In this document: piece by piece, positions 8,507 to 18,141 of the stretch | Layout of the letters: each line of letters opens with the position of its first letter | How positions within the stretch are numbered: position 1 is the first letter of the stretch | Source: Bog-473 sp963750075 | GTDB lineage: Bacteria; Actinomycetota; Acidimicrobiia; Acidimicrobiales; RAAP-2 | Assembly: GCA_963750075.1 (NCBI GenBank) | Contig: CAVVPG010000004.1 | Coordinates: forward strand, 558,001 to 622,000 | Length of the DNA: 64,000 nt | Direction of reading: 5' to 3' | The notes under the pieces: model-generated | Seen by the model: the letters and a program-made list of their open reading frames with translations, nothing else | What the model was told of the DNA's origin: nothing | Databases searched by the model: none | Position numbers and translations under genes: made by a program

Positions 8507-9160
8507 TCAGCGCAGAGGCGTCGCGCCGAACATCTCGAGGCAAGCCTCGAGACCTTCGATCTCGATGTCGTCGCGGCGCCGTGAAGTCCAGGTGGCGCGG
8601 TCCAGTTTCAGGTCGATGATCCGATCTGGCCTGTCCCGTCGCAGCATTCGTCGAACACCGTTCTCGGTGTACCCCAGGGACTTCGACGTTGCCAAAGATG
8701 CCCGGTTGTCGTGAAACGCTCCGCTCATGGCCTCGACTGCCCCGAGGCCTTCAAAAGCCAGGTGCAAGATGGCGGCTCGCATCTCCTTCCCGAGACCCTG
8801 ACCTTGGTGCCGGCGGCCGAGCCAGGAGCCGGTCTCGACCGTCCGGAGGCGAGCGAAGTCCTTGGCCGTCAGGCCCTGCACTCCGACAGGATCCCCATCG
8901 ACGAAGACAGCCCCGGTGAAGTCCCAGCTCTCCGGGCTCCAGTTGGCCCGTGCCGACCACCAGAACTTGAGTGACTCACGGTGGCGCCTTGGTGGTGGGG
9001 TGTCGGTCCACGGGATGGTGAAGGGCATGGCGGACGGCTCATGGACCCCGAGGTCGGCAAGCTCATTCAGGCGATAGAGGTCAGCGTCGGTTGGAAGACG
9101 AATCTCCAGACGGGGCGTGCGGACCCGAAGATCGAAGAGGGGCCACTGGGCGTCCGGCAT
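8507..9160 (-). CDS. GNAT-family N-acetyltransferase
   Basis: 217 aa RimJ/RimL-like protein. It contains LRVRTPRLEIRLPTDADLYRLNELADLGVH near the N-terminus (two shorter motifs RTPRLEIRLP and DADLYRLNEL), an ETGSWLGRRHQGQGLGKEMRAA acetyl-CoA loop, and an AFHDNRASLATSKSLGY segment in which Asn and the final Tyr fit the family. The substrate is unknown. Gene-poor flanks on both sides suggest its own promoter in the 9161-9256 gap. Confidence 0.84.
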   Translation of the reverse strand: MPDAQWPLFDLRVRTPRLEIRLPTDADLYRLNELADLGVHEPSAMPFTIPWTDTPPPRRHRESLKFWWSARANWSPESWDFTGAVFVDGDPVGVQGLTAKDFARLRTVETGSWLGRRHQGQGLGKEMRAAILHLAFEGLGAVEAMSGAFHDNRASLATSKSLGYTENGVRRMLRRDRPDRIIDLKLDRATWTSRRRDDIEIEGLEACLEMFGATPLR

Positions 9161-9256
9161 GTGGCCAGTTTGCCAAGAACCGCCGTGCCCGCCGTCCGAA
9201 GTCGCGCCGATGGCCCCGCAGGATCTCCCACCGTCCCGGCGGTTCGGGGCGCAGAT

Positions 9257-9787
9257 TCAGCGCCCGCGCTGGGACTGGATGACGGGAAGGCCAAACGGCA
9301 GAAAGGCCACGATGGCGGCGGCCACCGCGAGAAAGGCGCCCCACGACCAGCTGGCTCCGGCCGGCTTGAGCAGGAAGCCCAGCACGACGAGAGCGGCATT
9401 GACCCCGGTGATGACGACCAGGAGCTGATCCTTGCTCATACGGCCCTGCTCCGCGAGGTCGCCGACGCCGAACGCGGTGATCAGGACGTAGAGCACCATC
9501 ACGATCGAGCCCAGCACGGCGATGAAGAGCCAACCGTGGACGCTCAGTCCATCGGCGGAGAACGGTCCGATGCTGTACCACGGCAGCCAGAAGGAGACCA
9601 GGAGGGCCAGGGTGGCCGGGCCGGCGACCCGATCTTTCGCGTTCAGGGCGTTCAGGCGTTGCCGCGTCTTCCCGGTCCGCTTTGGCGCCGGCCGCGGCAC
9701 GACGTGCGGCCTGATGGCGGCGCCGCAGTTGGGGCAAAGCGCAGTGCCCGGGAACACCTCGACCAGGCAGCGGGAACAAGCGGGCAT
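9257..9787 (-). CDS. Zinc-ribbon membrane protein
   Basis: 176 aa. The N-terminus carries a CxxC...CPNC zinc ribbon (Cys4, Cys7, Cys18, Cys21). After a basic linker come about four membrane helices (residues about 55-75, 85-107, 122-141, 148-168). This arrangement is common in small actinobacterial membrane proteins of unknown role. The 208-base gap upstream separates it from the NlpC/P60 gene on the same strand and shows no recognisable gene. Confidence 0.75.
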   Translation of the reverse strand: MPACSRCLVEVFPGTALCPNCGAAIRPHVVPRPAPKRTGKTRQRLNALNAKDRVAGPATLALLVSFWLPWYSIGPFSADGLSVHGWLFIAVLGSIVMVLYVLITAFGVGDLAEQGRMSKDQLLVVITGVNAALVVLGFLLKPAGASWSWGAFLAVAAAIVAFLPFGLPVIQSQRGR

Positions 9788-9995
9788 CCAACCTCCATCC
9801 TGGCGTCGCGGACTCGCCCGATCAGGCTACAAGCCCGGGCAATCGGCGGACGAGCTCGTGCCCCTGACGCGAACGTAGGCAGAGTGGTCCCGCATCGCAC
9901 GCACTCCACGACGTGGATCAGCGCCAGATCAGGGCGGCTCGGTTGCCTCCAGTCGAGCTCAGGCCGTCGCTGCCTTCTGGCCACCCTTGGCCCGG

Positions 9996-11366
9996 TTACC
10001 CGGCACCGAGGTACGGAGCACCGAAGCCGAAGATGCCGCCGTCGCTGGCCACCAGCCAGTAGCCCCCGGTGGCTCGATCGGCCGCCATGCCCACGACCGG
10101 TGCGTCGAGGGTCGTCCCGCCCATCGACCCGTGGAAGCGGGCCGTGCCCTCGTTGAAGACTCCGCCGTCGGACGCAACGAACCAGTACCCCTGGCCGTCG
10201 GCGAGGGACGCCATTCCGTTGACGGGCTCTGCGAGCCGGAGGGAACCGGTGCTGCCCAGGAAGGGTGCGTCGAAGGAGAAGATCCCGCCGTCGGTGGCCA
10301 CCAGCCAGTAGCCCCCGGTGGCGTCGTCGGCGCTCATCCCCACGATCGGCCGGTTCAGGTGCCGGCCACCCATCGAACCTTGGAACGTCGCGTCGCCGAA
10401 CGAGAAGACACCGCCGTCACTGGCGACCAGCCAGTAGCCGTGGCCGTCGGGTGTGGGAGCCATGTCCACGACCGGCGCATTGAGGTGGCTGCTCCCCATC
10501 GATCCGAGGAACGTGGCGTCGCCGAACGCGAAGATGCCGCCGTCGTTGGCCACCAGCCAGTAGCCGAGGCCGTCCGAAGTCGACACGATGTGGGCGATGG
10601 GGGCATTCAACGGATGACCGACCAGCGACCCGTAGCTGACGGCCGACCCGTGCGGCGACACCCCACCGGCGGCGTCGGCTAACCAGTAGCCGCTCCCGTC
10701 CGGCGTCGATGCGAGTCCGACCACCGGCGCCACGAGCCCGCCGGACGTCGTCGACGGACCCCAGTACCGGATGGCGCCGTCGTAGGTGTAGATCGTGCTG
10801 AGGTAGGCCATGGTGTGCGTCTGGACCGGCTGGTTGACGCCGATGGCGTCCCACACGTTGCCGTCGCCGGCATAGATGCCCGAGTGGGCGAACCCGTCGA
10901 TCCCGCTCCCACCCCAGTAGACGGCGTCACCCGGCAGCAGGACAGCCGTGTCCCCGGCGATCGAGCCCGCTGGCGCGATGACCGTCCCGACTCCCTTGGG
11001 CTGGCTCCCGTCCCCCGGCAGGGCGATGCCGGTCGCCTGGTAGACGGCGTACTGCACCAGGCTCATGCAGTCGAAGCCCTTGACCCCCGGGCCGCATCCC
11101 GCCTCGTTGACGCCGCCATTGGTGGGGCCGTTGATTCCTCCGCCGCCGTCACAGTACGGAACGCCCGCCTGGGAGGCGGCGAAGGCCGCGATCTGGTCGC
11201 CCGTCGTCGCGGCCGCCGCAGGCCCTGCTTCGACCACCAGCGACGCGCCCCCTGCCGCCGCACCGAGGAGGAGGGCCCCGATCAGCGTCGTCCTCGTGAC
11301 CACCGTCGTGATCAGAGCGGCCACCGATCGCCTCCGGTGGAGACGCTGCGGGTCCATGGCGCCCAT
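9996..11366 (-). CDS. Secreted NlpC/P60 peptidase with six C-terminal GYWLVASDGG repeats
   Basis: 456 aa. A signal peptide (RRRSVAALITT to AAAA, residues about 11-53) is followed by an NlpC/P60-type domain at about 56-200, with catalytic Cys100 (GFDCMSLVQ), His161 (FAHSGIYAG) and a likely third polar residue in TIYTY or QTHTM. It would cleave cell-wall peptides outside the membrane. Residues 211-456 hold six repeats with Tyr-Trp at 227, 269, 311, 353, 394 and 436, each with S/N-DGG-hydrophobic-F-x-FGDA, probably a beta-propeller-like wall-binding or adhesion module. ATG 11366 or 11357 both fit. The repeat type is, to my knowledge, characteristic of Acidimicrobiia. Confidence 0.88.
   Translation of the reverse strand: MGAMDPQRLHRRRSVAALITTVVTRTTLIGALLLGAAAGGASLVVEAGPAAAATTGDQIAAFAASQAGVPYCDGGGGINGPTNGGVNEAGCGPGVKGFDCMSLVQYAVYQATGIALPGDGSQPKGVGTVIAPAGSIAGDTAVLLPGDAVYWGGSGIDGFAHSGIYAGDGNVWDAIGVNQPVQTHTMAYLSTIYTYDGAIRYWGPSTTSGGLVAPVVGLASTPDGSGYWLADAAGGVSPHGSAVSYGSLVGHPLNAPIAHIVSTSDGLGYWLVANDGGIFAFGDATFLGSMGSSHLNAPVVDMAPTPDGHGYWLVASDGGVFSFGDATFQGSMGGRHLNRPIVGMSADDATGGYWLVATDGGIFSFDAPFLGSTGSLRLAEPVNGMASLADGQGYWFVASDGGVFNEGTARFHGSMGGTTLDAPVVGMAADRATGGYWLVASDGGIFGFGAPYLGAG
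9999..10736 (-). repeat. Six 126-bp in-frame repeats encoding YWLVASDGG modules
   Basis: Conserved blocks recur at 126-base (once 123-base) spacing in the 3' half of the NlpC/P60 gene. On the plus strand they are seen as repeated CCGCCGTC(G/A)(C/T)TGGC motifs around 10045, 10165, 10290, 10415 and 10540. Copies are diverged at the DNA level, implying an old expansion. Confidence 0.8.
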
Positions 11367-11510
11367 TATCGGCACACACGCACCGCAACCTGAGTGATCC
11401 GCCGAGGATCGGCGATCGATCAACCGGCCTGCCCGTGGCAAGGGTGCGCGCCGAAGCGAGACCTTCTGGAGGCGACGAGGAGGTGCCACCTCGAGGACCT
11501 CGCCGTCGGA

Positions 11511-12401
11511 CTAGAGCTCGTGGCGGCTGAGGAGCTCGACGGGGTCTTGCATGTGCACCATGCCGAGGTAGCCGCCGCCCCGAGGGATGCTGTCGTGCAC
11601 GGCGTAGCCGAGCAGTTCTTGGGCTTTCCTCGGGAGCGCGGCAGCGATCGCCGGCGGGACCGCCAGGTAGTTGTTCTCTTCGGTCCGAAGCCACCCCAGG
11701 CAGTAGCTGAGATGCGCGCCACGCCGAGGGGCCTCGGTGGTGTTGGACCCTCCGGCGTGAATGGTCCCGCCCGTGTAGACCACCGCAGAGCCGGCGGGCA
11801 TCTCCGCGTACGCAATCTGTTCGGCCGTCGGGGGCGGCTGGACGAATTGCTCTGCCGGCGACAGGCCCCGGTCCGGCCAGTGATGGCTGCCGGGCACGAT
11901 GCGGGTGCCGCCGTTCGCACGGGTGAAATCGACAAAGGCGATGACGGTGGCCAGCTGCAGTTCAGGCGCCGGCTTGGGCACGTCACTCCAGACGGCTTCG
12001 TCGCGGTGGAGCAACTGTTCTTCAGCTCCGGGTCCGCGTTGGAGAAGGTGGCCGAGGTTCAGTTGGTAGCGCGCGCACGAAGGAAGCAGGATGCGGTCGC
12101 AAAGGGCCAAGAGCAGCGGGTGGCACATCACCTCGGTGGCGAAGGTCGGTGAGAGTGCGCAGACGCCCGAAACCTGTTTCGTGCACGGACCGTGGAACGC
12201 CTTCATGATCGGGTTGAAGAGGTCTTCGTCGGGATCGGCGGCGTCGAGAGCACCCCCGACTTCGTCGTTGACTCGGGCGACGACTTCGGTGCTCAGCAGC
12301 CCCTCGAGGATCACCGCCCCATCTCGCTCGAGAATGGCGTGGACTGCGTCGGGGTCCGCCGTCGGCGCGTGAACGTGCTCGATCCTGGCCGTGGCAGTCA
12401 T
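11511..12401 (-). CDS. Phytanoyl-CoA dioxygenase (PhyH) family oxygenase
   Basis: 296 aa Fe(II)/2-oxoglutarate enzyme. The iron ligands can be placed: His132 and Asp134 (LLHRDE) and distal His215 (GGTIHAGG). An Arg about 11 residues later (Arg226/227, RRGAHLSYC) would bind 2-oxoglutarate. The substrate is unknown; family members hydroxylate acyl-CoAs, lipids or small molecules. It stands alone, divergent from the DUF1214/sulfotransferase pair by 129 bases, which may hold a shared control region. Confidence 0.86.
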   Translation of the reverse strand: MTATARIEHVHAPTADPDAVHAILERDGAVILEGLLSTEVVARVNDEVGGALDAADPDEDLFNPIMKAFHGPCTKQVSGVCALSPTFATEVMCHPLLLALCDRILLPSCARYQLNLGHLLQRGPGAEEQLLHRDEAVWSDVPKPAPELQLATVIAFVDFTRANGGTRIVPGSHHWPDRGLSPAEQFVQPPPTAEQIAYAEMPAGSAVVYTGGTIHAGGSNTTEAPRRGAHLSYCLGWLRTEENNYLAVPPAIAAALPRKAQELLGYAVHDSIPRGGGYLGMVHMQDPVELLSRHEL

Positions 12402-12530
12402 GGGGACACGTACCCTTGCCTAGAGATGTGCCGACGCTAACGGATCGCCAGGTGCAGGCCGCGGCCGCCGCGACCCAACGAGGCGCGGGCTCCCTAAGAT
12501 CGGCGCCACGCCGAGACGCCGGGGGGACAG

Positions 12531-13598
12531 ATGACGACCGAGACGGAGACGGCCTTCGCGGAACTGCTGGACATGGTGTCGAGAACCTACGCGCGCATGA
12601 CCGGGCAATTGGCGGACGACCGGGCCACCCTGCTCGAGGCGCACAAGTGGATCCTCTCGATCCTGCAGGTGGCGGCTGACGTGAACTTGTGGGCGGACAC
12701 CGGCCGGCCCCGCTTCGTCGAGATCGTCGGCCCGTACAAGAAGTGGGGCGGTGACAACGCCGACGCCTTCTACTGCTTCGCGCCCATCGATCCCACCCGC
12801 ACCTACCGGGTGAGCATCGAGCCCGGTGACGCCGTGTACCTCTCGCTGACGGTGTACGGCGGCCCCAACGACGGGCGCTACTCCGAGCGGATCGTCGGAG
12901 CCGTCAACAGCCGCGACGCCGGCTGGACCCCGCACGGGTCCTTCGGGCTCGTCATCTCGCCCGAGGCGCCGGCCGACCCCGACCTGGCGTGGATACGGCT
13001 CGAACCCGACGCCGTGGCTGCGATCACGCGCGACTACCTGGAGGACCCGAAGAGCGGGAAGCGGGCGGTGTGGCACATCGAGGCGGACGACCCGCCGGAC
13101 ACCTTCCGAGAGAACGACGCCGAGCTGGCGCGGCGCATTCGGGCGATGACGACGTGGGTGCGCGAGCAGGCGGGCATCGTCCCCCTTCCGCCCGCGGCGC
13201 CCAACGCCATCGACCCGCCCTACCCGGTGCCCACGACGACCTTCGGCTGGGCCGCGGGCGACGCCGCCTACGCCATGGGGGCTTTCGCCCTGGAGGACGA
13301 CGAGGCGCTGGTCATCCGCGGCCGCTCGCCCGCATGCGTCTTCTGGAACATGTGCCTGTGGAACCCGCTGCTGCACACCTACAACTACGACTACGAGCAG
13401 GTGACGATCAACGGCGCGCAGGTGGCCTACGAGGCAGACGGGTCCTGGGTCATCGTCGTCAGCGCCCGTCGGCCGGACCATCCGAACTGGGTGTCGACCG
13501 CCGGGCACACGACCGGGAGGATCTGGTTCCGCTGGTTCCTGCCCGACCACACCCCCGAGCACCCCGAGGTCGAGGTCGTACCGGTGGCGACCCTGTGA
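12531..13598 (+). CDS. DUF1214-domain protein
   Basis: 355 aa, with no signal peptide. The C-terminal part (about 230-350) has the conserved DUF1214 features: DDEALVIRGRSP, CVFWNMCLWN, and GRIWFRWFLPDHTPEHPEV, ending with a P-x-V strand. The N-terminal half is mixed beta (RTYRVSIEPGDAVYLSLTVYGG). Such proteins are found with lipid or steroid metabolism genes, but no activity is established. The TGA overlaps the sulfotransferase GTG, so the two are translationally coupled. Confidence 0.83.
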   Translation: MTTETETAFAELLDMVSRTYARMTGQLADDRATLLEAHKWILSILQVAADVNLWADTGRPRFVEIVGPYKKWGGDNADAFYCFAPIDPTRTYRVSIEPGDAVYLSLTVYGGPNDGRYSERIVGAVNSRDAGWTPHGSFGLVISPEAPADPDLAWIRLEPDAVAAITRDYLEDPKSGKRAVWHIEADDPPDTFRENDAELARRIRAMTTWVREQAGIVPLPPAAPNAIDPPYPVPTTTFGWAAGDAAYAMGAFALEDDEALVIRGRSPACVFWNMCLWNPLLHTYNYDYEQVTINGAQVAYEADGSWVIVVSARRPDHPNWVSTAGHTTGRIWFRWFLPDHTPEHPEVEVVPVATL

Positions 13599-14857
13599 GC
13601 GCCCGCCCTGCGGCGGTCAGCATCGACGACCTCGCCGACCCGCGCTACACCGACGACGTCCGGGCCGTCCTCGACGTCATGGAGGAGGCCGGCGCCCAGC
13701 TCACCCTCGGTCCACGGCTCCTGATGGACACCGCGGTAGCCGAGACCGGCCTCGAGGACTTCGGGGCGGTGGACTTCTCCGACCGGCTCGGCGTGCTGTG
13801 CCGGGCGATGCGGGAGGAGGGAGGCTTCAACGGCGCCGGCGTCCTGCAGCAGCACATGTTCATCACCGGCCTGCTGAAGAACCGACTCCTCATCGAGGAC
13901 CTGCTGCGCCGCCACCCCGAGATCCTCGAGGAACAGATCGTGGCCCCGATCATCATCTGCGGGCTCCCCCGCACGGGCACCACGCACCTGCACAACCTCA
14001 TGTCCGCCGACCCCGCCCTGCGTTCCCTGCCCTACTGGGAGAGCCTCGAGCCCGTTCTGGCCGACCGCGAGCGGCCCGCCCCGGGAGAGCCCGATCCCCG
14101 GCTGGCGCGCACCCAGGTGGCTTTGGACTTCCTCGACGCGGCCATGCCGTACTTCGACCGGATGCACGAGATGACCGTCGAGCACACCCACGAGGAGATC
14201 CAGCTGCTGGCCATCGACCTCTCGACGATGCTCTTCGAGACCACGGCGCCCATGCCAATGTGGCGCGACGCCTACCTGGCCCGCGACCAGCGCCCCAGTT
14301 ACGCCTACCTGCGCAGGATCCTCCAGGCCCTCCAGTGGCTGCGGGGCGGGACGCGCTGGGTCCTCAAGTCGCCCCAGCACCTCGAGCAGTTCCCCGCGCT
14401 GGTCGAGACGTTTCCCGATGCCACCTTCGTGGTCACGCACCGCGACCCGGTGTCGGTCACGGCGTCCATGGTGATGATGATCGGCTACAGCGCACGCCTC
14501 ACTCGCGACCGGGTGGACGTGGAGGGCATCGGCCACTATTGGGCGGACCGGCTCGAGCGGATGCTGCGCCGCTGCGCCGAGGATCACCACGTCCTCCCGG
14601 CAGACCAGACCATCGACGTGCACTTCGACACGTTCATGGCCGACGACCTGGCCATGGTGGGACGGGTCTACGAACTGGCCGGCCAGCCCCACGACGCACG
14701 ATCCCGGGCCGCCATGACGGCGTTCATGGCCGCGCACCCACGGGGCAGGTTCGGCGCGGTCCGCTACGACCTGACCGAGTTCGGGCTCGATGCCGCCGAG
14801 CGCCGCCGGGCTCTGTCCTTCTACACGGATCGCTTCGGCGTGACGCTCGAGTCCTGA
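13595..14857 (+). CDS. Sulfotransferase family protein
   Basis: 420 aa. The PAPS 5'-phosphosulfate loop is LPRTGTTHLHNL (residues about 124-135), and the 3'-phosphate motif is THRDPVSVTASM (about 285-297). It would transfer sulfate from PAPS to a hydroxyl group of an unknown lipid, sterol or small molecule. It resembles the large actinobacterial sulfotransferase group that occurs with DUF1214 proteins. The GTG start overlaps the upstream stop. It ends 12 bases from the convergent ABC permease. Confidence 0.88.
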   Translation: MSARPAAVSIDDLADPRYTDDVRAVLDVMEEAGAQLTLGPRLLMDTAVAETGLEDFGAVDFSDRLGVLCRAMREEGGFNGAGVLQQHMFITGLLKNRLLIEDLLRRHPEILEEQIVAPIIICGLPRTGTTHLHNLMSADPALRSLPYWESLEPVLADRERPAPGEPDPRLARTQVALDFLDAAMPYFDRMHEMTVEHTHEEIQLLAIDLSTMLFETTAPMPMWRDAYLARDQRPSYAYLRRILQALQWLRGGTRWVLKSPQHLEQFPALVETFPDATFVVTHRDPVSVTASMVMMIGYSARLTRDRVDVEGIGHYWADRLERMLRRCAEDHHVLPADQTIDVHFDTFMADDLAMVGRVYELAGQPHDARSRAAMTAFMAAHPRGRFGAVRYDLTEFGLDAAERRRALSFYTDRFGVTLES

Positions 14858-14869
14858 CCCACCCGTCCA

Positions 14870-17422
14870 CTACTCCATCGGCCGGGTGGCGATCCCCTTG
14901 GGTTCCCGTCCCGCCAGCACGTAGCCGATGAGCATCGCTGCGACGGGCATGGCGATCAGGATGAGGAACAGGTTGTGCCACGGGACGTGGTCGATGATGT
15001 CGGACACGCCGCCTTCCAATGCGTTCGAGCGGAACCAGCCGAACAGGCCGACATAGGCCGCCACCGTCCCGAGCAGCGCGCCAAGGAACGCCAGGCCACC
15101 GGCGGTGACCGCCGTCAGGCTGCGCCTGGTCCGGGAACTGGCTCCGGTGGCCGTGAGCGTGCGCAGCTCGCCCGCCGTCTCGCTGCGGATCAGGCCCACG
15201 CTCATGGCGAGGACACCCAGGGCCAGCGCGATGCCGAAGACGGTCGCCCAGTTCACGATTTCGGCCGAATTCGGCGCGTCGTTCTTCGACTCGGTGCTCA
15301 GGTCGGCCGAGGCCGCCAGCGAGTTTGCGCTCGTGAGCTGCGCCGAGGTGATCGGGCTGTTGCTCAGGATCATCCAGCCGTCGAGGCTGTTCTGGTCCGT
15401 GAGGTGCAGCCGGCGCAGCGCGCTCTCGGTGACCACGGTGTTGGGTGCCGACGTGCCCTGGGGCAGTTGGCTCTCCTCCTGGACCACCGGGTGAACCACG
15501 CACTGGTTCGGGGTGCACTGGTTGTAGTTGCCCGGACCGTTGTCGCCCTTCCCGCCGCCGAAGGTGAGCTGGACACCCGAGCCCGCCAGCCCGGGCCGGG
15601 AGCTGAGGACGTCGACGTTGGACGGTATCGACGACGGGTTGATGCCGTAGGCTCGCAGGAGGGCCGGCGTTGCCACGTAGATCGGGCCGTTCCATTGGCG
15701 GCCGGCCGCGCTCGGGTTCTGCAGGCCGATCGCCGGGTTGTCGAGCTCGACGAGGTGCGTCGCACCGACGGCGGAGGCGATGGCGTGCACTGCGGCCTCC
15801 TGCGTTTGGATGCTCGGCGGCGTCGGCGCAGTCTGGGGACCGCTCGGTCCTGGACCGAAGAGTTCGGACCCGGCGGGCGGCGGGCTGTACACGTTGAGCG
15901 CGTTCGCCGCCATGTTCGGCCCGACGTAGTCGAAGACGTTGGCGTAGCGGGCGACCGCCACGGCGCAGATGATCACAGCGATCATGATGCCGAGGCTGAT
16001 GGCCGAGAGGGCCGAGCCCGAGCGCGCCCGGTAGCGCGCCATGTCGCGCAGCGGCAGTCGGATGGCGATGGGCGACCTGCCACCGATCCGCGCCAACAGC
16101 GCGAGGAAGAACGGGGAGACGAGGATGATCCCCACGATCAGCGCGACGAGCCCGGGGACCAGCCAAATCACCCCCCCGCCGTTGCCCGAGGCGCCGGAGA
16201 CGGAGAACATGATGAACCCGATCACGAGCGCCACCACCCCCGGCACCAGCGAGCGGTGGATCTGGCGGGGCGGGGCGGGACGGCCGGCGAGGGCGCTGAC
16301 CACCGGCACGCGGGTGATGGCGCGGGCGGGATAGCTGGACGCGAAGAACGTCGCGACGACGGCGAGCACCATGGCCGGCGCGATCACCTTCCAGGGCAGG
16401 GCCCACGTGGGTATGAGGTGATGCGCGCTCTGCTCGTTGTGCGGCCGGTAGGCCAGCCAGAGCACCAACCCCAGAGCGAAGCCCATGACGGCCCCCACGA
16501 CCCCGACGATGACGCCGTTGGCCTCCAGGACGAGCCGGACGTTGCGGTCGGTCGCCCCCATCGACTCGAGCATGCCGAGGGAGCGCATGCGGCGCTGGGC
16601 CAGCACGGTGAAGCCGCCGATCGACACCAGGGCGATGAGCAGCATGCCGACCGTCGCCAACGCCAGCACGATGGTCGATGGGTTGATGATGTTGTTGTTG
16701 TTCGACCCCGGCGTCGTGATGTAGGAGGAGAGGGAGTTGAGGGATTTCATCGCCAGGGGCGAGGCGTCGAAGAGGACGCTCAGCTGCGTCGGGTGCGTCA
16801 CCTGGCCCGGCGGGACGAGCGCGAACTCGTCGAGCAGGCTCTGGGGGTTCTGCACGATGCCGACGACGGTCTTGCCGCCTTGGGACCAGGTGTCGCCCAC
16901 TCGCAGGTTGAGCTCGGAAGCCAAGCCCTGGGTCAAAGCGATCTCGTTCGGGCCGGTCGGGTAGCTCCCGGACAACAACTGCAGCATCGGCCCCCCGAAG
17001 GGTCCATGGGGATCCTGGGACCGCAGCTGGTAGGTCTGCGTCGAGCCGGGGACGGTGAACGTCTGGTTGGCGATGACCTGCACGGTGCCGACGGCGTGCT
17101 CGATCTGGCCGATGTGCGCCTCCACGGTCGGGAGGCTGGTCGACGTGGACTTGCCGGTGGGCGTCAGGTTGAACGTTGCGAGGTCGTGGGCCGTGCCGAA
17201 CCCGGCGTTGGCCGCCGGCGGTGTGTTGACCGCGACCGCCGAGCCCACCACGACGGCGGCCACCGCCACGATGATGAGGAGCAGGATCAAGAACTGCTGG
17301 CGCCACTCGCGCTTGAAGAGGCGCCAGGACCAGCGCAGCATGGCCCGGCGGGCCGGGACGCCGCCCGTGGTGGTGCCGGGGGCCGAGTCGGTGGCCGGCC
17401 GTTCGAGGACGCCGACGCTCAT
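14870..17422 (-). CDS. ABC transporter permease, duplicated FtsX/MacB type
   Basis: 850 aa. An N-terminal helix (QQFLILLLIIVAVAAVVVGS) is followed by a large extracytoplasmic domain, then two blocks of FtsX-type helices separated by a second ectodomain (about 490-690), and a final helix trio. It pairs with the ATPase just upstream: its ATG overlaps the ATPase stop (ATGA). Such exporters move lipids, antibiotics or peptides or act in mechanotransmission; the substrate is unknown. Expression is probably controlled by the PadR gene of the same operon. Confidence 0.88.
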   Translation of the reverse strand: MSVGVLERPATDSAPGTTTGGVPARRAMLRWSWRLFKREWRQQFLILLLIIVAVAAVVVGSAVAVNTPPAANAGFGTAHDLATFNLTPTGKSTSTSLPTVEAHIGQIEHAVGTVQVIANQTFTVPGSTQTYQLRSQDPHGPFGGPMLQLLSGSYPTGPNEIALTQGLASELNLRVGDTWSQGGKTVVGIVQNPQSLLDEFALVPPGQVTHPTQLSVLFDASPLAMKSLNSLSSYITTPGSNNNNIINPSTIVLALATVGMLLIALVSIGGFTVLAQRRMRSLGMLESMGATDRNVRLVLEANGVIVGVVGAVMGFALGLVLWLAYRPHNEQSAHHLIPTWALPWKVIAPAMVLAVVATFFASSYPARAITRVPVVSALAGRPAPPRQIHRSLVPGVVALVIGFIMFSVSGASGNGGGVIWLVPGLVALIVGIILVSPFFLALLARIGGRSPIAIRLPLRDMARYRARSGSALSAISLGIMIAVIICAVAVARYANVFDYVGPNMAANALNVYSPPPAGSELFGPGPSGPQTAPTPPSIQTQEAAVHAIASAVGATHLVELDNPAIGLQNPSAAGRQWNGPIYVATPALLRAYGINPSSIPSNVDVLSSRPGLAGSGVQLTFGGGKGDNGPGNYNQCTPNQCVVHPVVQEESQLPQGTSAPNTVVTESALRRLHLTDQNSLDGWMILSNSPITSAQLTSANSLAASADLSTESKNDAPNSAEIVNWATVFGIALALGVLAMSVGLIRSETAGELRTLTATGASSRTRRSLTAVTAGGLAFLGALLGTVAAYVGLFGWFRSNALEGGVSDIIDHVPWHNLFLILIAMPVAAMLIGYVLAGREPKGIATRPME

Positions 17423-18141
17423 CGGTTCGGGAGGTCGGCGAGGAACGTCTCGGGGCTGTCCACCGGGAGCGTCTGGTCGACGACGCGGCCGTCCCGCAGG
17501 AAGACCACGCGGTCGGCCCACGAGGCGAGCTGCGCGTCGTGGGTCACCACGATGGCCGCCAGGCCGCGGTGGCACGCGGCGAGGATCAGGCGCATGACGG
17601 CCTCGGCGTTGGTCGAGTCGAGCGCGCCGGAGGGCTCGTCGGCCAGCAGCAGCTGCCGTCCCCCGACCACCGCCCGGGCGATGGCCACCCGCTGGCGCTC
17701 ACCACCCGACAGCATGTCGGGGTAGTGCGAGGCCCGGTCGTTCAGCCCGAAGTCCTCGAGCGCCTCGAGGGCCGCCGCCTGGGCCTTGCGGGCGGAGATG
17801 CCGTCGAGCTCGAGCGGCAACGACACGTTCTCCACCGCGCTGAGCCCGGCCAGCAGGTTGTAGTCCTGGAAGACGTAGCCGATGGACCGGCGGCGCAGGC
17901 GCGCCTTGCCGTTGCGTGACAGCGAGGACAGAGGGCGGCCACCGACGTAGACCTCACCGCTCGTGGGGTCCTCGAGGCTGCCGGCGATGGTCAGCAGCGT
18001 GCTCTTGCCCGAGCCGCTGGCGCCCATGACGGCGACCAGAGAGCCGGAGTCGACGGAGAGATCGATGCGCCGAAGGGCTTGCACCTCTACGGCGCCTTCT
18101 CCGTAGACCTTCGAGATGTCGCGTAGCTCCAGATAGCTCAT
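17419..18141 (-). CDS. ABC transporter ATP-binding protein (LolD/MacB type)
   Basis: 240 aa. Walker A is GASGSGKST (about 40-48), the Q-loop YVFQDYNLL, the signature LSGGERQRVAIARA, Walker B LLLADEPSGALD and the H-loop VVTHD. The length and the SGALD motif fit the exporter subfamily that partners FtsX-like permeases. Its ATG overlaps the PadR stop and its stop overlaps the permease start, giving a three-gene operon padR-ATPase-permease. Confidence 0.93.
   Translation of the reverse strand: MSYLELRDISKVYGEGAVEVQALRRIDLSVDSGSLVAVMGASGSGKSTLLTIAGSLEDPTSGEVYVGGRPLSSLSRNGKARLRRRSIGYVFQDYNLLAGLSAVENVSLPLELDGISARKAQAAALEALEDFGLNDRASHYPDMLSGGERQRVAIARAVVGGRQLLLADEPSGALDSTNAEAVMRLILAACHRGLAAIVVTHDAQLASWADRVVFLRDGRVVDQTLPVDSPETFLADLPNR

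Noticed and set aside
14870..17700. Very long plus-strand frame opposite the ABC permease
   Set aside because: It is the GC-rich antisense shadow of the permease and has no independent features.
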